64,000 bases of DNA from Aptenodytes patagonicus (GCF_965638725.1 NC_134961.1:248001-312000); one strand, 5' to 3'; positions 1 through 35,886 are shown, numbered from the stretch's first letter. Program-made: numbers and translations. Notes: a model not told the origin generated them from the sequence alone.

Positions 1-24618
<24,618 letters not shown>

Positions 24619-24814
24619 GCCGGTGCGGCGCGGCACGGCACGGCCCGCAGGAAGGCCGCCCGCCGCTACCGGCTTCCGCTTCCGCCCGCTACCCGGGCCC
24701 GGCCCGCGGCTCCCGGGTGCTGGCGGGGCGCAGCTGCCGGGGCCGGCGGCTCGGGGCCTCCCGGCTGCGGGCAGAGCGCGGCCGGCCCCCCGCGCCTCAC
24801 AACCCGATTCCGCC

Positions 24815-25640
24815 CAGCACCTCACACCCCCACAGCTCCGTCCCCCAGTACAGCCCACTGCCCCCAGTTCAGCACCTCACACACCCGTCCCCCAGTTCAG
24901 CCCAGCGCCTCACAGCCCCGGCCCCCAGTACAGCCCAGTGCCCCCAGTTCAGCCCAGCGCCTCACAGCCCCGGCCCCCAGTACAGCCCAGTGCCCCCAGT
25001 TCAGCCCAGCGCCTCACAGCCCTGGCCCCCAGTACAGCCCACTGCCCCCAGTTCAGCACCTCACAGCCCCGGCCCCCAGTACAGCCCACTGCCCCCAGTT
25101 CAGCCCAGCACCTCACAGCCCCGGCCCCCAGTACAGCCCACTGCCCCCAGTTCAGCCCAGCGCCTCACAGCCCCGGCCCCCAGTACAGCCCAGTGCCCCC
25201 AGTTCAGCCTAGCGCCTCACGCCCCCACAGCCCCGTCCCCCAGTACAGCCCACTGCCCCCAGTTCAGCCCAGCACCTCACAGCCCCGGCCCCCAGTACAG
25301 CCCACTGCCCCCAGTTCAGCACCTCACACCCCCGTCCCCCAGTACAGCCCAGTGCCCCCAGTTCAGCCCAGCGCCTCACACCCCCACAGCCCCATCCCCC
25401 AGTACAGCCCACTGCCCCCGGTTCAGCACCTCACACCCCCGGCCCCCAGTGCCCCCAGTTCAGCCCAGCGCCTCACAGCCCCGGCCCCCAGTACAGCCCA
25501 CTGCCCCCAGTTCAGCCCAGCACCTCACACCCCCACAGCCCCATCCCCCAGTACAGCCCAGTGCCCCCAGTTCAGCACCTCACACCCCTGTCCCCCAGTA
25601 CAGCCCAGTGCCCCCAGTTCAGCCCAGCGCCTCACACCCC
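24815..25640. repeat. 52-bp minisatellite, about 16 units, upstream of NPRL3
   Basis: A C-rich unit containing CAGCGCCTCACAGCCCCGG and CCCAGTACAGCCCAGTGCCC repeats head to tail. Identical landmarks fall at 24905, 24957 and 25009, giving a 52-bp period. Some units are shortened to about 36-40 bp or carry an extra ACCCCCACAG piece. It starts within about 200 bp of the NPRL3 start codon on the promoter side. The strong strand bias (C-rich on plus) leaves several plus frames free of stops, which makes long false reading frames. Confidence 0.95.
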
Positions 25641-28600
25641 CCCACACCCAGCACTCCCCTCAATCAGCCCAGTGTCCCCGGTTCAGACCAGTACTTCCCA
25701 TGCCCATGGACACCACTCCCCGTTCTGGCACCCCCAGTTCATTCCAGTGCTTTACCCACCCACAGCCAGCTCAGCCCAGTGCCCCCAGCACGGCCCAGCA
25801 CCCCCAGTTCAGCCGTGCACCCAGCCTGTGTGTGGTGGCCCCCCGGGCCCCCCAGACATGGTGCTGGCCCTGGAGCCCTCATGCAGGGGCTGCCGGAGGC
25901 ATGGGCCGCCCGTTCCCGGTTCTTTCCATTGGCCTCTTTGGGTCATTTTTAGTGATTCTGCCAGTTCAGTCAGTACGAGTCCAGAACTTTACTAAAAACT
26001 GGTGGCAAACAGCAGCGAAGGCTCGTCACCCCCTCGCGGGTTAGCCATTACGGCATGCCTGCAGGAGGCAGGCTGCGGAAATCGGACCTTTTGGCTCCCC
26101 GTGCTCCTGGAAAGGCACGCTTGATCTTGTTTCTCACGTTCATTGCAAGTTCTCAGGGTGCTTTACAGCACTGATACAACTTGCCCTGTGGTTCCTGTCA
26201 ACTTACTCCTCTCTAGATTAGTAAGAGTAACAGCTGGCAGCTGTCTTGCTGCATTCGTCCTGTTTTGTGTTTAACTGAGATCAGAAAATTATCAGTAATT
26301 ATGTTAGAGGATGTCCTGGGTTTTGCGTGTAAATTCTTCTGCATTTGATTGCGATATTTGGATATTTGAATGTTCTGAGATATCCCCACTCTGGATCTTG
26401 CTCTGCAATTCCCCCTGGGGACATCGGGCAGAGGTGGGTGGCTGAAGAGGGAGATGAGCACACGCAGCGTGGGCGTAATCTGCAGGGCCATCCTCCGCAA
26501 GGCCGGCGATAACAATTGAAGCAAGAGAAGGTGTCGCTGAGGGGAGGGAGTTGTCTGAGGGTGATTAAATAGCAGTAGTATTATCACGGCAGAGCATTCC
26601 TCATGCACCAGTGCTGGGCAGCTACGTTAAAATTTCCCAGTGTGTCTGCTTCAAAGAATAATTGTACTTTCTTAAATAATAAATTACAGACATATTTGTC
26701 ATTTCCAGCTCTTGGAGGCTGTAGTTTAGTTAAAGCAAAGAGTTGCAAGCTGGTAGGAAATTAAAGAATAAAGCCAGGACTTAGATTCCGCTTTTACAAT
26801 TTCCAAAACTTAATACGCCTAAAATTTTCAGAGTTAGGGCAGACATATGTGCCACCTTATCCACAGGAATTCCCTTTGAGAGGGAGGCAGTCCCTGTGGA
26901 GAACACAGGCCTGTGGGGAAAGTTACCCCTGGTCTCACAGAGGTGCCATTCAATCGGTTACCGGATTTACAGTCAGGGCTGCTTTTACAGTGAGCAAACA
27001 GGCCTGTTGCTCGCTTCTGCCTTTTAAAATGAGAAACTCTGGCAGCCTGCTTTTGGAACAGAATTAAAAAAGACCTATGTTAATACTAAAAATCACCTTT
27101 GGTGTCACCTTTGGTGACATTTCACAGGTTCATGACAAAGACTCATCATCTGCCCAAGGGTGGACATTCTGCTACGGGTCTATGAATCGTAACTATGAGA
27201 AGCAGCAGCAAGAGAGGAAGGCAGGTCTGGTGGGGTTTCGCAGAGGACATAGCTTCAGTATTGGTCCTGTGACCAGGGAAACACCAGCGATCATGTTGAC
27301 CAGCTCCTTGCATTGTTCAGGCCAGGACCTCCATGTCTCTCTACCCTGTGGGCAGCTGGAGCACTGGGATGGAGGAACTTGGCTGAGAGGTCCATGTGAG
27401 GACAGAGACGGTCACTCTCCATGTCACGTTGTGGCACGTGGCCGAGGATCACACTTCTCCCACCAGGCATATTCTTGAGGAGTTCCTGCAGCCGTCCCCA
27501 GTGCAGCCCTGATCCTGGGCAAGCAGTGAGCTCCTTCTACCAAACCACTGTCGTCTTTTGGCTGCTCTGGCTTTTGTGATAGTGCAAGAGTAACTCTCAG
27601 AAAATGAATTCGAATTCCATAAAGGTTTCAGTGATGACGAACCCTCCTGTGCAGGCATCACTCTGATCCTCATGTCTACACAGACCTTAATCCTACAGTC
27701 ATGGAGGATCAATGTTCAGGTTAAACGGTGGGCAGCAAAATAGGAAGGAGTCCTGATGGTCTCTGCCTTATCCCCGGGTATATCTGGGTCACAGTCGCTT
27801 TCCTCATGCATTGATAGAGTGACCTCTGATTAAAAGCACTCTCACTGGGGAGAGCTTGGAGCACAGCCATGCAGCGGGCGATGTAAGAGGCAGCACTTTG
27901 GGGAGGAGACAAGAACATTATATAAATGTGTATTTAACAACAGCATCTTTATTTTCAAAGTGATTTTTCTATAGGAAAACTGCAAGTTTTTTAAAATGTG
28001 CATAGCAAGGGATGATGAATACAGCCTCCCGTGATACCTCCATCCATTTAAGCTGTATAAATGGAATATCACCTTTTCCTGTGCCCTGACTGAAGGACCG
28101 CTGCCCATGCCATCAGTGGCACTTTTAATGGCAGACTGCTCTGCACTGCATCTGTGTAGCCAGAGTTAGCTCCGGGTTTTCGGTGGACATGTATGGCATT
28201 TATCAAAGGGAGAATATACAAAGAGCACTCTGATAATATTCCTTATTATAAAGCTATTGTCTTCACTGGGTCTCAAGTGAGTCCCCTCTTGTATCCCCTC
28301 TTAAAGTGAGGTACCGAGAGAAGCGAATTACCCAGCCACCCAGCCAGTGGGCAGGAGGGCTGAGGAGGGAGCTGTGGTACTGAACACAATCTTAAATTAA
28401 ATCCCGGATAAGGTGTTGGCCTCCGCAGAGGGGATGATAATACAAGATCACCGAACGCAGCCAGGCTTGCAGACCAAGAAGCATGAAGTGCTTTGTGCCT
28501 GCCCTTTGGGAAAGCCTAAGGTTTCTCCTGCTTCGTGTGACAGCTCACACGCAGAGGGGCTTAAATTCAGACCCCACTGCAAAGCACAAGGGGTGGGTCA

Positions 28601-30340
28601 GAGCCCTTCTGCGAGTGCCACTGCAGCCACCCGGACAGTGGGGACACCAGAGGATACAGCAGCAGCTATCTGACCCCAACCCTACGGCTTCTCTAGCACT
28701 ACCAGTTCATTCCCACCTGACCCCAGGACACGGTGGCAGAGCCACAGCCCCAGGAGAGTGGGGTCTATTTGTAGTGAATGTATCAACTCCTCCAGGCTGT
28801 AGAGTATACCCAGAGAGGAGAGACCTATCCCCATGTGAAGGCACAGGCGAAACCCCCACCGTAAGCACAGCACACGTGAGAGCCTAGCTCCCACCCCAAA
28901 CCCAACACCTGCCGGCAGTCAGGTTCCCCTGCCCAGCAGCGCAGCACAGCCACGCCGTGGCTCCCAAGAGAGGCTCCAAGTTTGGTGCATGCTCCTGTGT
29001 GACATTTAGGGGGGCTGGGTGGTGTGACTGCACCGGCATTGCTACTTTGGTACAGATAACCGTAGGCTGGACGTACTCCAATGCATGCATGACCCAAGTA
29101 TCATTAGATCCCTAGGAGGGCTTTCCTCTTAGCAGGATGACCACGGCTGGGGAGCATCCTCTGTAGCTGTCGGTAGCATTGCTGTGAAACGCAGACACAT
29201 CTTGCTGAGGAATCTGGCGTATACATATCAGCCTTCTCAGCGCAAGCATGCAAGGCTATTTGGGCAGAGAACGCTATCTGACCTCTCTGAGGTACCGGCC
29301 AGCTTTCCGTGCACGGCTGCCAGCACTCAGTGGTGATGTGTACGGCTGCTGTAGTTTATCAGGGTGGCAGGGAGATTTACCTCTGCTTCATGTGCTGGCA
29401 GGATATTCATTCCCTGAGGTTCAGCAGCGACCATCTCCAGTAGGGTTTTTCTTTGACACTTTGCCCACTTATCTGTGATTACAGACCTGTGCTGGTCTTC
29501 CCTTTGCTTGTTTGGTCCTTCACCCATCAAGTGTGCCCATCTATCATGGGACCAAGCTTTCCTGTACACATCCAGCATGTAGCACAGCACACGCCAGCAC
29601 TGGCTGCGGTGCTGAGGGCTATTTTACAGTACAAGGGATAATTAACAGTAAGAATCATGCAGCTAGAAATCAGAGACATGCAGTATGAGGCATTTAGTGA
29701 CAAAAAAAAAAAGCCTGACTAGGCTTTCTCACACACACATGCTTTTTTTTCTAGGACCATACTCAATTTCATAAGCTCTCTCTCCCTGTATCCATAGGAA
29801 TCATTGCTGCTATAAGCAGTACCAATTGCGGAGTGCATCCCTAATACTTTGCAAGAGACTGGCAAAGTGAAGTCCTGGCAATGCTGAAGCAAATGGCAAA
29901 ATCTCCACTGATTGCCACAAAATCAGGGTCTCGCTCCCCCTCTGAACTATACTGCACATCTCCCAGCCTGTCCCTAGCACTACCTAGAAATAATTTAATA
30001 TGAAATATTGGGCCACATGTCAGCCACAGATACTGGAAGTGTATGGTATGCTGCAGAAGAGCCCAGAGTTTTGTGCTCACATCTGTGAAGCAAGGGAGAA
30101 AATGCAGATTTTCCTCCAAGCTCCTTACTATGCCTGAAGTCCACATGCTCCTCAGCTTAAAGATGTGTCCTAACGCTCCGTTGCTGGAATTTTCCAGCAT
30201 TATCTCTCTGTTCATGTATCAATATGTGTCCAGACAATTTCTTTGGGCCACACGGCCATTACGTTAAGAAGCAAGAAGCTGATAACGCCAGCAAGCAAGG
30301 AGGCCAGTGCACTGACCCTTCCCGAAACAGGCATTGTTTC
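25641..30340. other. Gene-free spacer between NPRL3 promoter and pi globin
   Basis: The first 400 bp are C-rich and look like decayed extensions of the minisatellite. From about 26050 the DNA becomes mixed in composition. No conserved reading frame, RNA gene or intact repeat was recognised apart from a MIR-like piece near 28290. Confidence 0.6.
28290..28390 (+). mobile_element. Decayed MIR-like SINE fragment
   Basis: The order TATCCCCTCTTAAAGTGAGGTA, GAGAAGCGAATTACCCAGCC, then CCAGTGGGCAGGAGGGCTGA follows the MIR core (ATCCCC...TGAGGCACAGAGAGGTTAAG...CACACAGCCAGTAAGTGGCAGAGCTGG). It is very diverged, as expected for such an old family. Confidence 0.5.
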
Positions 30341-30347
30341 ACGGGGC

Positions 30348-30439
30348 GATAAGAGTCTTCCACCTCCATGGGTGGGCCTCTGGAGTGACCAATAAGCATG
30401 GACAGGCACCAGGGTCCGCTCTCCCCTTCCCCTTTATAA
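30348..30439 (+). promoter_or_regulatory. Pi (HBZ) globin promoter
   Basis: Upstream of the pi start codon are GATAAG at 30348, a CACC-type box GGGTGGG at 30370-30376, CCAAT at 30389-30393 and the TATA box TTTATAA at 30433-30439. This is the standard order of a globin promoter. The CCAAT-TATA gap of about 40 bp is normal, and the start codon lies 74 bp after the TATA box. Confidence 0.88.
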
Positions 30440-30512
30440 CCAGAGCTGCCAGGGCAAGGGGTCCAAACCTCCTCTGAGTGTTCATTGCAAGGAGCCTGCA
30501 CCCTCCTGCACA

Positions 30513-32585
30513 ATGACGCTGACTCAAGCCGAGAAGGCCGCCGTGGTCACCATCTGGGCAAAGGTGGCTACCCAAGCCGATGCCATTGGGGCAGAATCAT
30601 TGGAGAGGTAAGTCCCCCAGAACCCCTCCGAAGAGGGTGCCTCCTTTGGCTCTGCTGTTAGGATGCATCTCGTGTAAAACTTGCATGAGTGAGAGCACGC
30701 TGGGACTGGTGAGGGTAGTTGGATGACCTCTATGTTGTTTGGTATGTAATTTTCTGGAATTATATCTGTGCTACTAAACGCTAATAGATGGCTTCAAAAT
30801 CTTACAGCAAAACATAATTTTCTAAGCAATTCTAATGGTTTATTTCCCATAATAGCAATTCAGAATTCATAGCCAGGAGCCCTGGTGAGGAATTCAAAGT
30901 CATTCATACTCAGTGTCCTGAAATAGGGTTATCACTGTCAGGAAATGAACTTGAAGTGGTTTATTGTACGAGTGATGCAATTTCTGTATAAGTGATGCAA
31001 TTTCTCTCGCAATTTCTAGGCATTAAGAGAATAGCTGTCCGCTAAATTCACTGGATACTCATGTTTCATTGTTCCAGTTTATAAGTAACAAACTGTTAGG
31101 AAACAAGACCACTGGACCCCCTGCAGGAAGTATAGCACAGTAATCCAAAGCTCATACAAATTAAGCAAGCTGGCACAAAAGGGATAACAGCCTGGAAACT
31201 GTTCAGAAATTATTATGTTATTCAAAGTTATTTAAATGTTATTTACAGCTCAATGTAAAGTATTGTGATACTCCTTGCAGGACTCTGAGTACCACTCATC
31301 AATGCTGGTTTGTTCAGCTCGTATTAGTTTGAAGGTCCTGCAAACTGGCTTACAATGCAGTATAGGAAATGTAGTGACAATTTGGGGCTAGTCTTTATTT
31401 TAAAATACCCCAAAACCCCAGAAAAATACATTAAGTTTAAAATTATTTTTAACGTTTTGTTCTTCTCTAGCACGTACAGATTAGCCTGCTGTCTAATCTG
31501 CACATACTGCAGAAGAGGTTTAAGAGCAGAAAGACCCTGATGCAAGCTTCAGGATCCGAAAGCTCTGTTACAACTGCTCAAGGAGTGTACTGTAGCTGGC
31601 AGGTTTACACTGCACTCGCTCTGAGGTTTTACCATCTCATGCATGTCACTTCCACTGCTGAATCTCGTTCTCATGTCCTCCTCCAGGCTTTTCTCCAGCT
31701 ACCCCCAGACGAAAACCTACTTCCCTCACTTTGATCTCAGCCAAGGCTCAGCTCAGCTTCGTGGTCATGGCTCCAAGGTCATGAATGCCATCGGGGAAGC
31801 TGTGAAGCACATTGATGACATTAGAGGCGCTTTGGCCAAACTCAGTGAGCTGCATGCTTACATCCTCAGGGTGGACCCAGTGAACTTCAAGGTGAGTGAG
31901 CACAGAGATGAAAACTGCCATCACAGAATTAGTGACCACAGATAATTTTGGCTAATGGCAGCCTGATCCCTGACTGCACTGCACAGCCTTGTCAACTCAT
32001 GTCGCTGCTTGTTCCCCACCTGATTTTTAACCTGAGATTAGATCTTTTAATGAAAGACCTGGTCTAGCTCCAGCAAAGAACTGCTCAGGGGGCTCCTATG
32101 GTTTGTGTTAGACAGACTCGAGCCTCCGCTGCCTTTGTTGTAATTTCTTAACCTCCCTTACGAGTCAGGTTATATCACCTATCTTGAACAAAGTAAATTC
32201 TAAACATTTCCAGTTTGTTGCATTTCCCTTTGGGGAGGAAGGAAGGGACATGTGGGAAGAGGGAGTAGTATCGAGCAGTGCCTTTTGCCCTATACCAAAG
32301 GCAACTCTGCTTCTTCACACATAGAAGGCAGCAGCGCTACCTGGTTGGGACACGTAGTTGTCATCCCAGAGCATGCTGGGACCAAGGTCCGTTGCAGACC
32401 CCTAGACTGACACCTGTTACTGATTACAATGGATTTCATCCTGTTTTCCTTTACAGCTGCTTTCCCACTGTATCCTGTGCTCCGTGGCTGCCCGCTATCC
32501 CAGTGACTTCACCCCAGAAGTTCATGCTGCGTGGGACAAGTTCCTGTCCAGTGTTTCCTCTGTTCTGACTGAGAAGTACAGATAA
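30513..32585 (+). CDS. HBZ: Embryonic alpha-type globin (pi globin, zeta ortholog)
   Basis: This is the alpha-type chain of primitive (yolk-sac) red-cell haemoglobin; it binds haem and oxygen and pairs with embryonic beta-type chains. Exons are 30513-30607, 31687-31891 and 32457-32585 with GT-AG borders: 95, 205 and 129 bases, the canonical alpha-globin sizes, coding 142 residues including Met. Seen: [20 protein letters not shown], distal His in RGHGSKV, proximal His in [11 protein letters not shown], and the C-terminus VLTEKYR. It matches chicken pi globin closely (for example [20 protein letters not shown] is the same), with substitutions such as DAIGAES in helix B. Intron 1 is long (1079 bp) compared with the other two genes and holds a 20-bp tandem duplication. 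It is the first gene of the cluster, nearest the distal enhancer. The reading frame looks intact. Confidence 0.97.
30965..31005. repeat. 20-bp tandem duplication in pi globin intron 1
   Basis: The segment AGTGATGCAATTTCT occurs twice 20 bp apart (first after GTACG, then after GTATA), with a third partial GCAATTTCT just after. It looks like a small local duplication. Confidence 0.85.
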
Positions 32586-32714
32586 ATGGCCTCCACAGAG
32601 GGTGAGGGACGCACATCCATGGTGCACCCCAGCTGCCAGGCTCTGGGGTATTCACCCCTTCCTATGCAGTCCTCTCAAATCCCCTATGCAGGGGCTCGGT
32701 CATCTGCAAAACCC

Positions 32715-32720
32715 AATAAA
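32715..32720 (+). terminator. Pi globin polyadenylation signal
   Basis: AATAAA lies 130 bp after the pi globin stop codon and is followed by a T/G-rich stretch. This gives a 3' UTR of ordinary length. Confidence 0.9.
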
Positions 32721-32833
32721 TAATTCAAATGTGAGCTATGGTCTCTGTGCTTTCATCTCCATGTGTTCCACCTACACCTTACCGTTCAGGCAGGGGTGTT
32801 CTGAAAGGTCTGTGCAATGTGGAGGGGAAAACA

Positions 32834-32955
32834 CTAAGCTGTGTAAATTCATGTACTAATTCAGGTACTAATGAATTCAGGTACTAATTCACATGCTAAG
32901 CTGTGTAAATTCAGCGGGAATAACATAATACAATATTCGGTGGGAATAACATAAC
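32834..32955. repeat. Cluster of short direct repeats 3' of pi globin
   Basis: CTAAGCTGTGTAAATTCA occurs at 32834 and again at 32896. Between them ATTCAGGTACTAAT is repeated, and GGGAATAACATAA occurs twice just after. The pattern suggests slippage duplications downstream of the gene. Confidence 0.85.
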
Positions 32956-33022
32956 ATTGAGCAGAAGCCCAGAACAGGCTAGAGCCCTGTGACTGCTACT
33001 GCTCACCAAAGGTATATCCACC

Positions 33023-33058
33023 AAAGACTGTTTCCAGGCTGACCAGGAAACAGTCTTT
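33023..33058. repeat. Perfect 13-bp inverted repeat (hairpin)
   Basis: The left arm AAAGACTGTTTCC (33023-33035) and right arm GGAAACAGTCTTT (33046-33058) are exact reverse complements around a 10-base loop. It lies about 340 bp after the pi polyadenylation signal. No T-run follows that would suggest a terminator, and no flanking structure marks it as a transposon end. Confidence 0.95.
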
Positions 33059-33487
33059 TACCCTGCTAGGATATTGAATGGACCCAGGCTTTTTGTTTGG
33101 CCTATCCAAAAGCCATCACAGCCTGTTGTGAACAAAACCTGCATTGCCATATGTTGTGATGTGCCCAGAGCGACGCTGGGCATTGTCTTCTCATGCTCCT
33201 CTCCATGGGGTATGGACAAGGTATCCGATGTGCTTCATGAACACCTTGAGCTATCACACCTGCTAGACAGGTTTGGTAAAGGGACCGTCCCCTCCACTTG
33301 ACATCTGTTATTTTTATACGGAGAACTTTACATGCATTTGAAATTTGGGAATACTAGTGGCCACTGGAGATCAGTGTTGATGGCATCTGGGGGACCACAA
33401 ATTCCCGGGGTTTCTCTGGAAAGCAGCGACAGGGAAGAGTACAGAACTGATGGTCACCCTGGGGGGAGCGCAGGGATCCTCCATACG

Positions 33488-34075
33488 TACCTGTTGTGGG
33501 TTAACCCCAGTGGGCAGCTAAGCACTACGCAGTCACTCACTCACTGCCCCCCCTCAATGGGATGAGGGGAAGAGGAAAGGAAGAATAAAAGCAAGAAAAC
33601 TTGGGGGTCAAGATCAAACAAACAAACAAATAATTGTTTAATAAGTGAAGGATAAGTGGAAGAAGAGGGAAGAAAACAAAACAAAACAGGTGATGCAAAG
33701 GCAATCACTCACCACCTCCCGTGGGTAGACCGATGCCCAGCCAGTTCCTGAGCAAAAAAGATGGGTAACTGCCATAAAACTCCCTAAACCCCTCTCTTTT
33801 CCCTTTTATTGCTGAGCATGGCGTTATATGGTATGAAATACCTCTTTGGTTAGTTGGGGTCATCTGCCCAGTTGTTCACATCCCAGCGTATCGCGCACCC
33901 CAAAATCTATTCCCTGAGGGGGCAGTGTGAGGTGCAGAGATGGCCCTGATGCTGCGCAAACACTGCCCAGCAGAAGCCAGAACATCAGTTTGTTATCAGG
34001 GCTGGCTTGGTCAAAAACCTAAAACACAGCACCATGTCAGCTGCTGTGAAGGAAATGATTTATCAGGTTACGTTC
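33488..34075 (-). mobile_element. Old solo LTR, avian ERVL type (fossil)
   Basis: The right-hand end of the sense strand corresponds to TGTTGTGGGTTAACCCC at 33491. Further landmarks are GCTGAGCATGGCGTTATATG, GGTTAGTTGGGGTCATCTG and CAGTTTGTTATCAG. These match, in reverse, the LTR of a very common bird ERVL family as I recall it. About 580 bp remain with no internal genes, so it is a solo LTR. It is well diverged and looks old. It sits between the embryonic and definitive globin genes. Confidence 0.8.
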
Positions 34076-35093
34076 ACTGCCCATGCCTGTCTCGGAAGAC
34101 TTCTGACATTAAAAGGTGGGTGCAAAGTCTTAAGAACACTCTGATCGACAACCTGAACTGGCACTGCAAGCTGTGATCCTCATCTCGTTTACAAAATTTC
34201 GGGATTGTGTTTGGGCAAGGGGGAAAGAGACGGTGCGGAAGCTCTGACGCCACCAAGTTGCTCTAAACGTGTCACACAGTGTACCACAGCAGTTTTTAAA
34301 ACATTCTACATTTGTGGGTCTCAGGTAACCTGAACATTTAAATCCACAACGTACATGGTAGGTCAGCATCTGTGGTACAATAATTTGTACCAATGACTTC
34401 GTACAGAGGCTGAGCGAAGGATGTGACAGCCACCAACCACCATATGCCCTGCAGGATGTCCCAGCGTTTACAGGGAGAGGCAGGAGCACACACCGGGGTG
34501 GGAAGAAAGGAAGAAGCCCAGGCCTGACAAGCATCACAGGAGGGACTTTGGGAAGACCATGCACCCAAAAAGGAGGTTCTTCCCCGCCCAGGTTTCTCCA
34601 GGCTGCTGGAGAGGTGGTGTTTCTCATGGCAGATCCCCAGCATGACCCGGGAGGGCTTGTCCATGGCTCCTGCTCAGAGGCCCAGGGCCTCTTCAGGCAG
34701 AGAGGGGCTGGATGTGCCGGAGGCTGGAGGACATGAGGGGCCAGGGGCACATGTGAGACCCACCCTGACTCCCGTGGAGCCAGGGAGGGCCCTGGCCTGG
34801 CTGAGGGAATGGTGGATCCCGACAGCAGGCTTGAGGACATGCCGGCCGGTGAGGCCGAGGCTGTGGCACCCATGGAACGTGCCCGTGGCCGCTATTGACC
34901 GTGGGGCGGCCCGGCCGGGCGCTGCCCCCGGCCCCCAGCCTGGCGTGGGGCTGGTGCAGTGAGGCAGGGCAGGGCAGGGCAGACGGGCCCCCTCGGGGCC
35001 TCCTTGGGGCTGGGCCCCCTGGGGCAGCCGGGGCCCCCCGAGGCAGCGCCGCAGCCGCTCCCTGGGCCCGGCACTGCACGGCTGCGCCCCCCC

Positions 35094-35149
35094 CCCACCC
35101 CTCGGCACGGACAAGATAAGGCCAGGGCGGAGGTGCTGGCTGCTATAAG
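35094..35149 (+). promoter_or_regulatory. Alpha-D globin promoter
   Basis: A CACC box CCCACCC (35094-35100), a GATA site AGATAAG (35114-35120) and the TATA box TATAAG (35144-35149) precede the alpha-D start codon by 57-112 bp. No CCAAT box is evident. The surrounding DNA is strongly GC-rich. Confidence 0.85.
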
Positions 35150-35205
35150 AGGGCATCCCCGTGGGCGCCGCTGCCACCAAGACCTGCCCGCCACCAGCCA
35201 CCGCC

Positions 35206-35854
35206 ATGCTGACTGCCGACGACAAGAAGCTGATCCAGCAGGTCTGGGAGAAGGTGTTCAGCCACCAGGAGGAGTTGGGAGCCGAGGCCCTGGAGAGGTG
35301 CGGGCTGGACTCAGGGACCCCACGGGCGAGGGGGGCGAGCGGGTGGGAGCCCCGTGGGGGGCCAGTGTGGGGGGGCCCGGCTGGGGGTCAGCAGCACTGA
35401 CCATCCCGCTCCGGCAGGATGTTTATCACCTACCCCCAGACGAAGACCTACTTCCCCCACTTCGACCTGCACCACGGCTCTGACCAGATCCGCAGCCACG
35501 GCAAGAAGGTGGCGTCCGCTTTGGGCAGTGCCGTCAAGAGCCTGGACAACCTCAGCCAGGCCCTGTCCGAGCTCAGCAACCTGCACGCCTACAACCTGCG
35601 CGTCGACCCCGTCAACTTCAAGGCAGGCGGGGGACAGGGGATGGGGGATGGGGAGTGGGGGACGGGGACCGGGCCAGGGGGCCATGGACCATAGTGGCGG
35701 TGCTGAGACCCATTTTGCCTTGCAGCTGCTGTCGCAGTGCTTCCAGGTGGTGCTGGCCGTGCACCTGGGCAACGACTACACCCCCGAGGTGCACGCTGCC
35801 TTCGACAAGTTCCTGTCGGCCGTGGCCGCCGTGCTGGCCGAGAAGTACAGATGA
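35206..35854 (+). CDS. HBAD: Alpha-D globin (minor definitive alpha chain)
   Basis: This is the alpha chain of minor avian haemoglobin D, expressed in primitive and definitive red cells and giving higher oxygen affinity. Exons are 35206-35297, 35418-35622 and 35726-35854 (92, 205 and 129 bases), coding 141 residues; exon 1 is one codon shorter than in alpha-A, as is normal for alpha-D. Seen: [20 protein letters not shown], distal His in RSHGKKV, proximal His in [12 protein letters not shown]-terminus VLAEKYR. Intron 1 is GT-AG, but intron 2 begins GC (AAG|GCAGGC), a feature long reported for alpha-D genes of chicken and duck. The start of exon 2 is almost identical to that of alpha-A. The reading frame is intact. 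Confidence 0.97.
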
Positions 35855-35880
35855 GCCATCGCCCGTGCCTGGGTACCATC

Positions 35881-35886
35881 AATAAA
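35881..35886 (+). terminator. Alpha-D polyadenylation signal
   Basis: AATAAA lies only 27 bp after the stop codon, so the 3' UTR is unusually short. It is followed by a G/T-rich tract suited to cleavage. Confidence 0.85.

Larger units (their letters stand above)
32721..35100. other. Spacer between pi and alpha-D
   Basis: The left part holds small direct repeats, a perfect hairpin and an LTR fossil, described separately. From about 34480 the DNA turns sharply GC-rich up to the alpha-D promoter. I looked for a further globin exon (motifs YFPHFD, HGKKV, VDPVNFK) in all frames and saw none. Confidence 0.65.

Noticed and set aside
24815-25640. CRISPR-like array
   Set aside because: Units are contiguous with no unique spacers, and the context is a vertebrate gene promoter.
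32721-35100. A fourth globin gene or globin pseudogene between pi and alpha-D
   Set aside because: None of the conserved globin peptides (YFPHFD, HGKKV, VDPVNFK) appears in any frame there.
34130-35225. Minus-strand frames of 183-247 codons across the alpha-D upstream region
   Set aside because: High GC removes stop codons. The frames overlap the alpha-D promoter and first exon in antisense and show no known motif.
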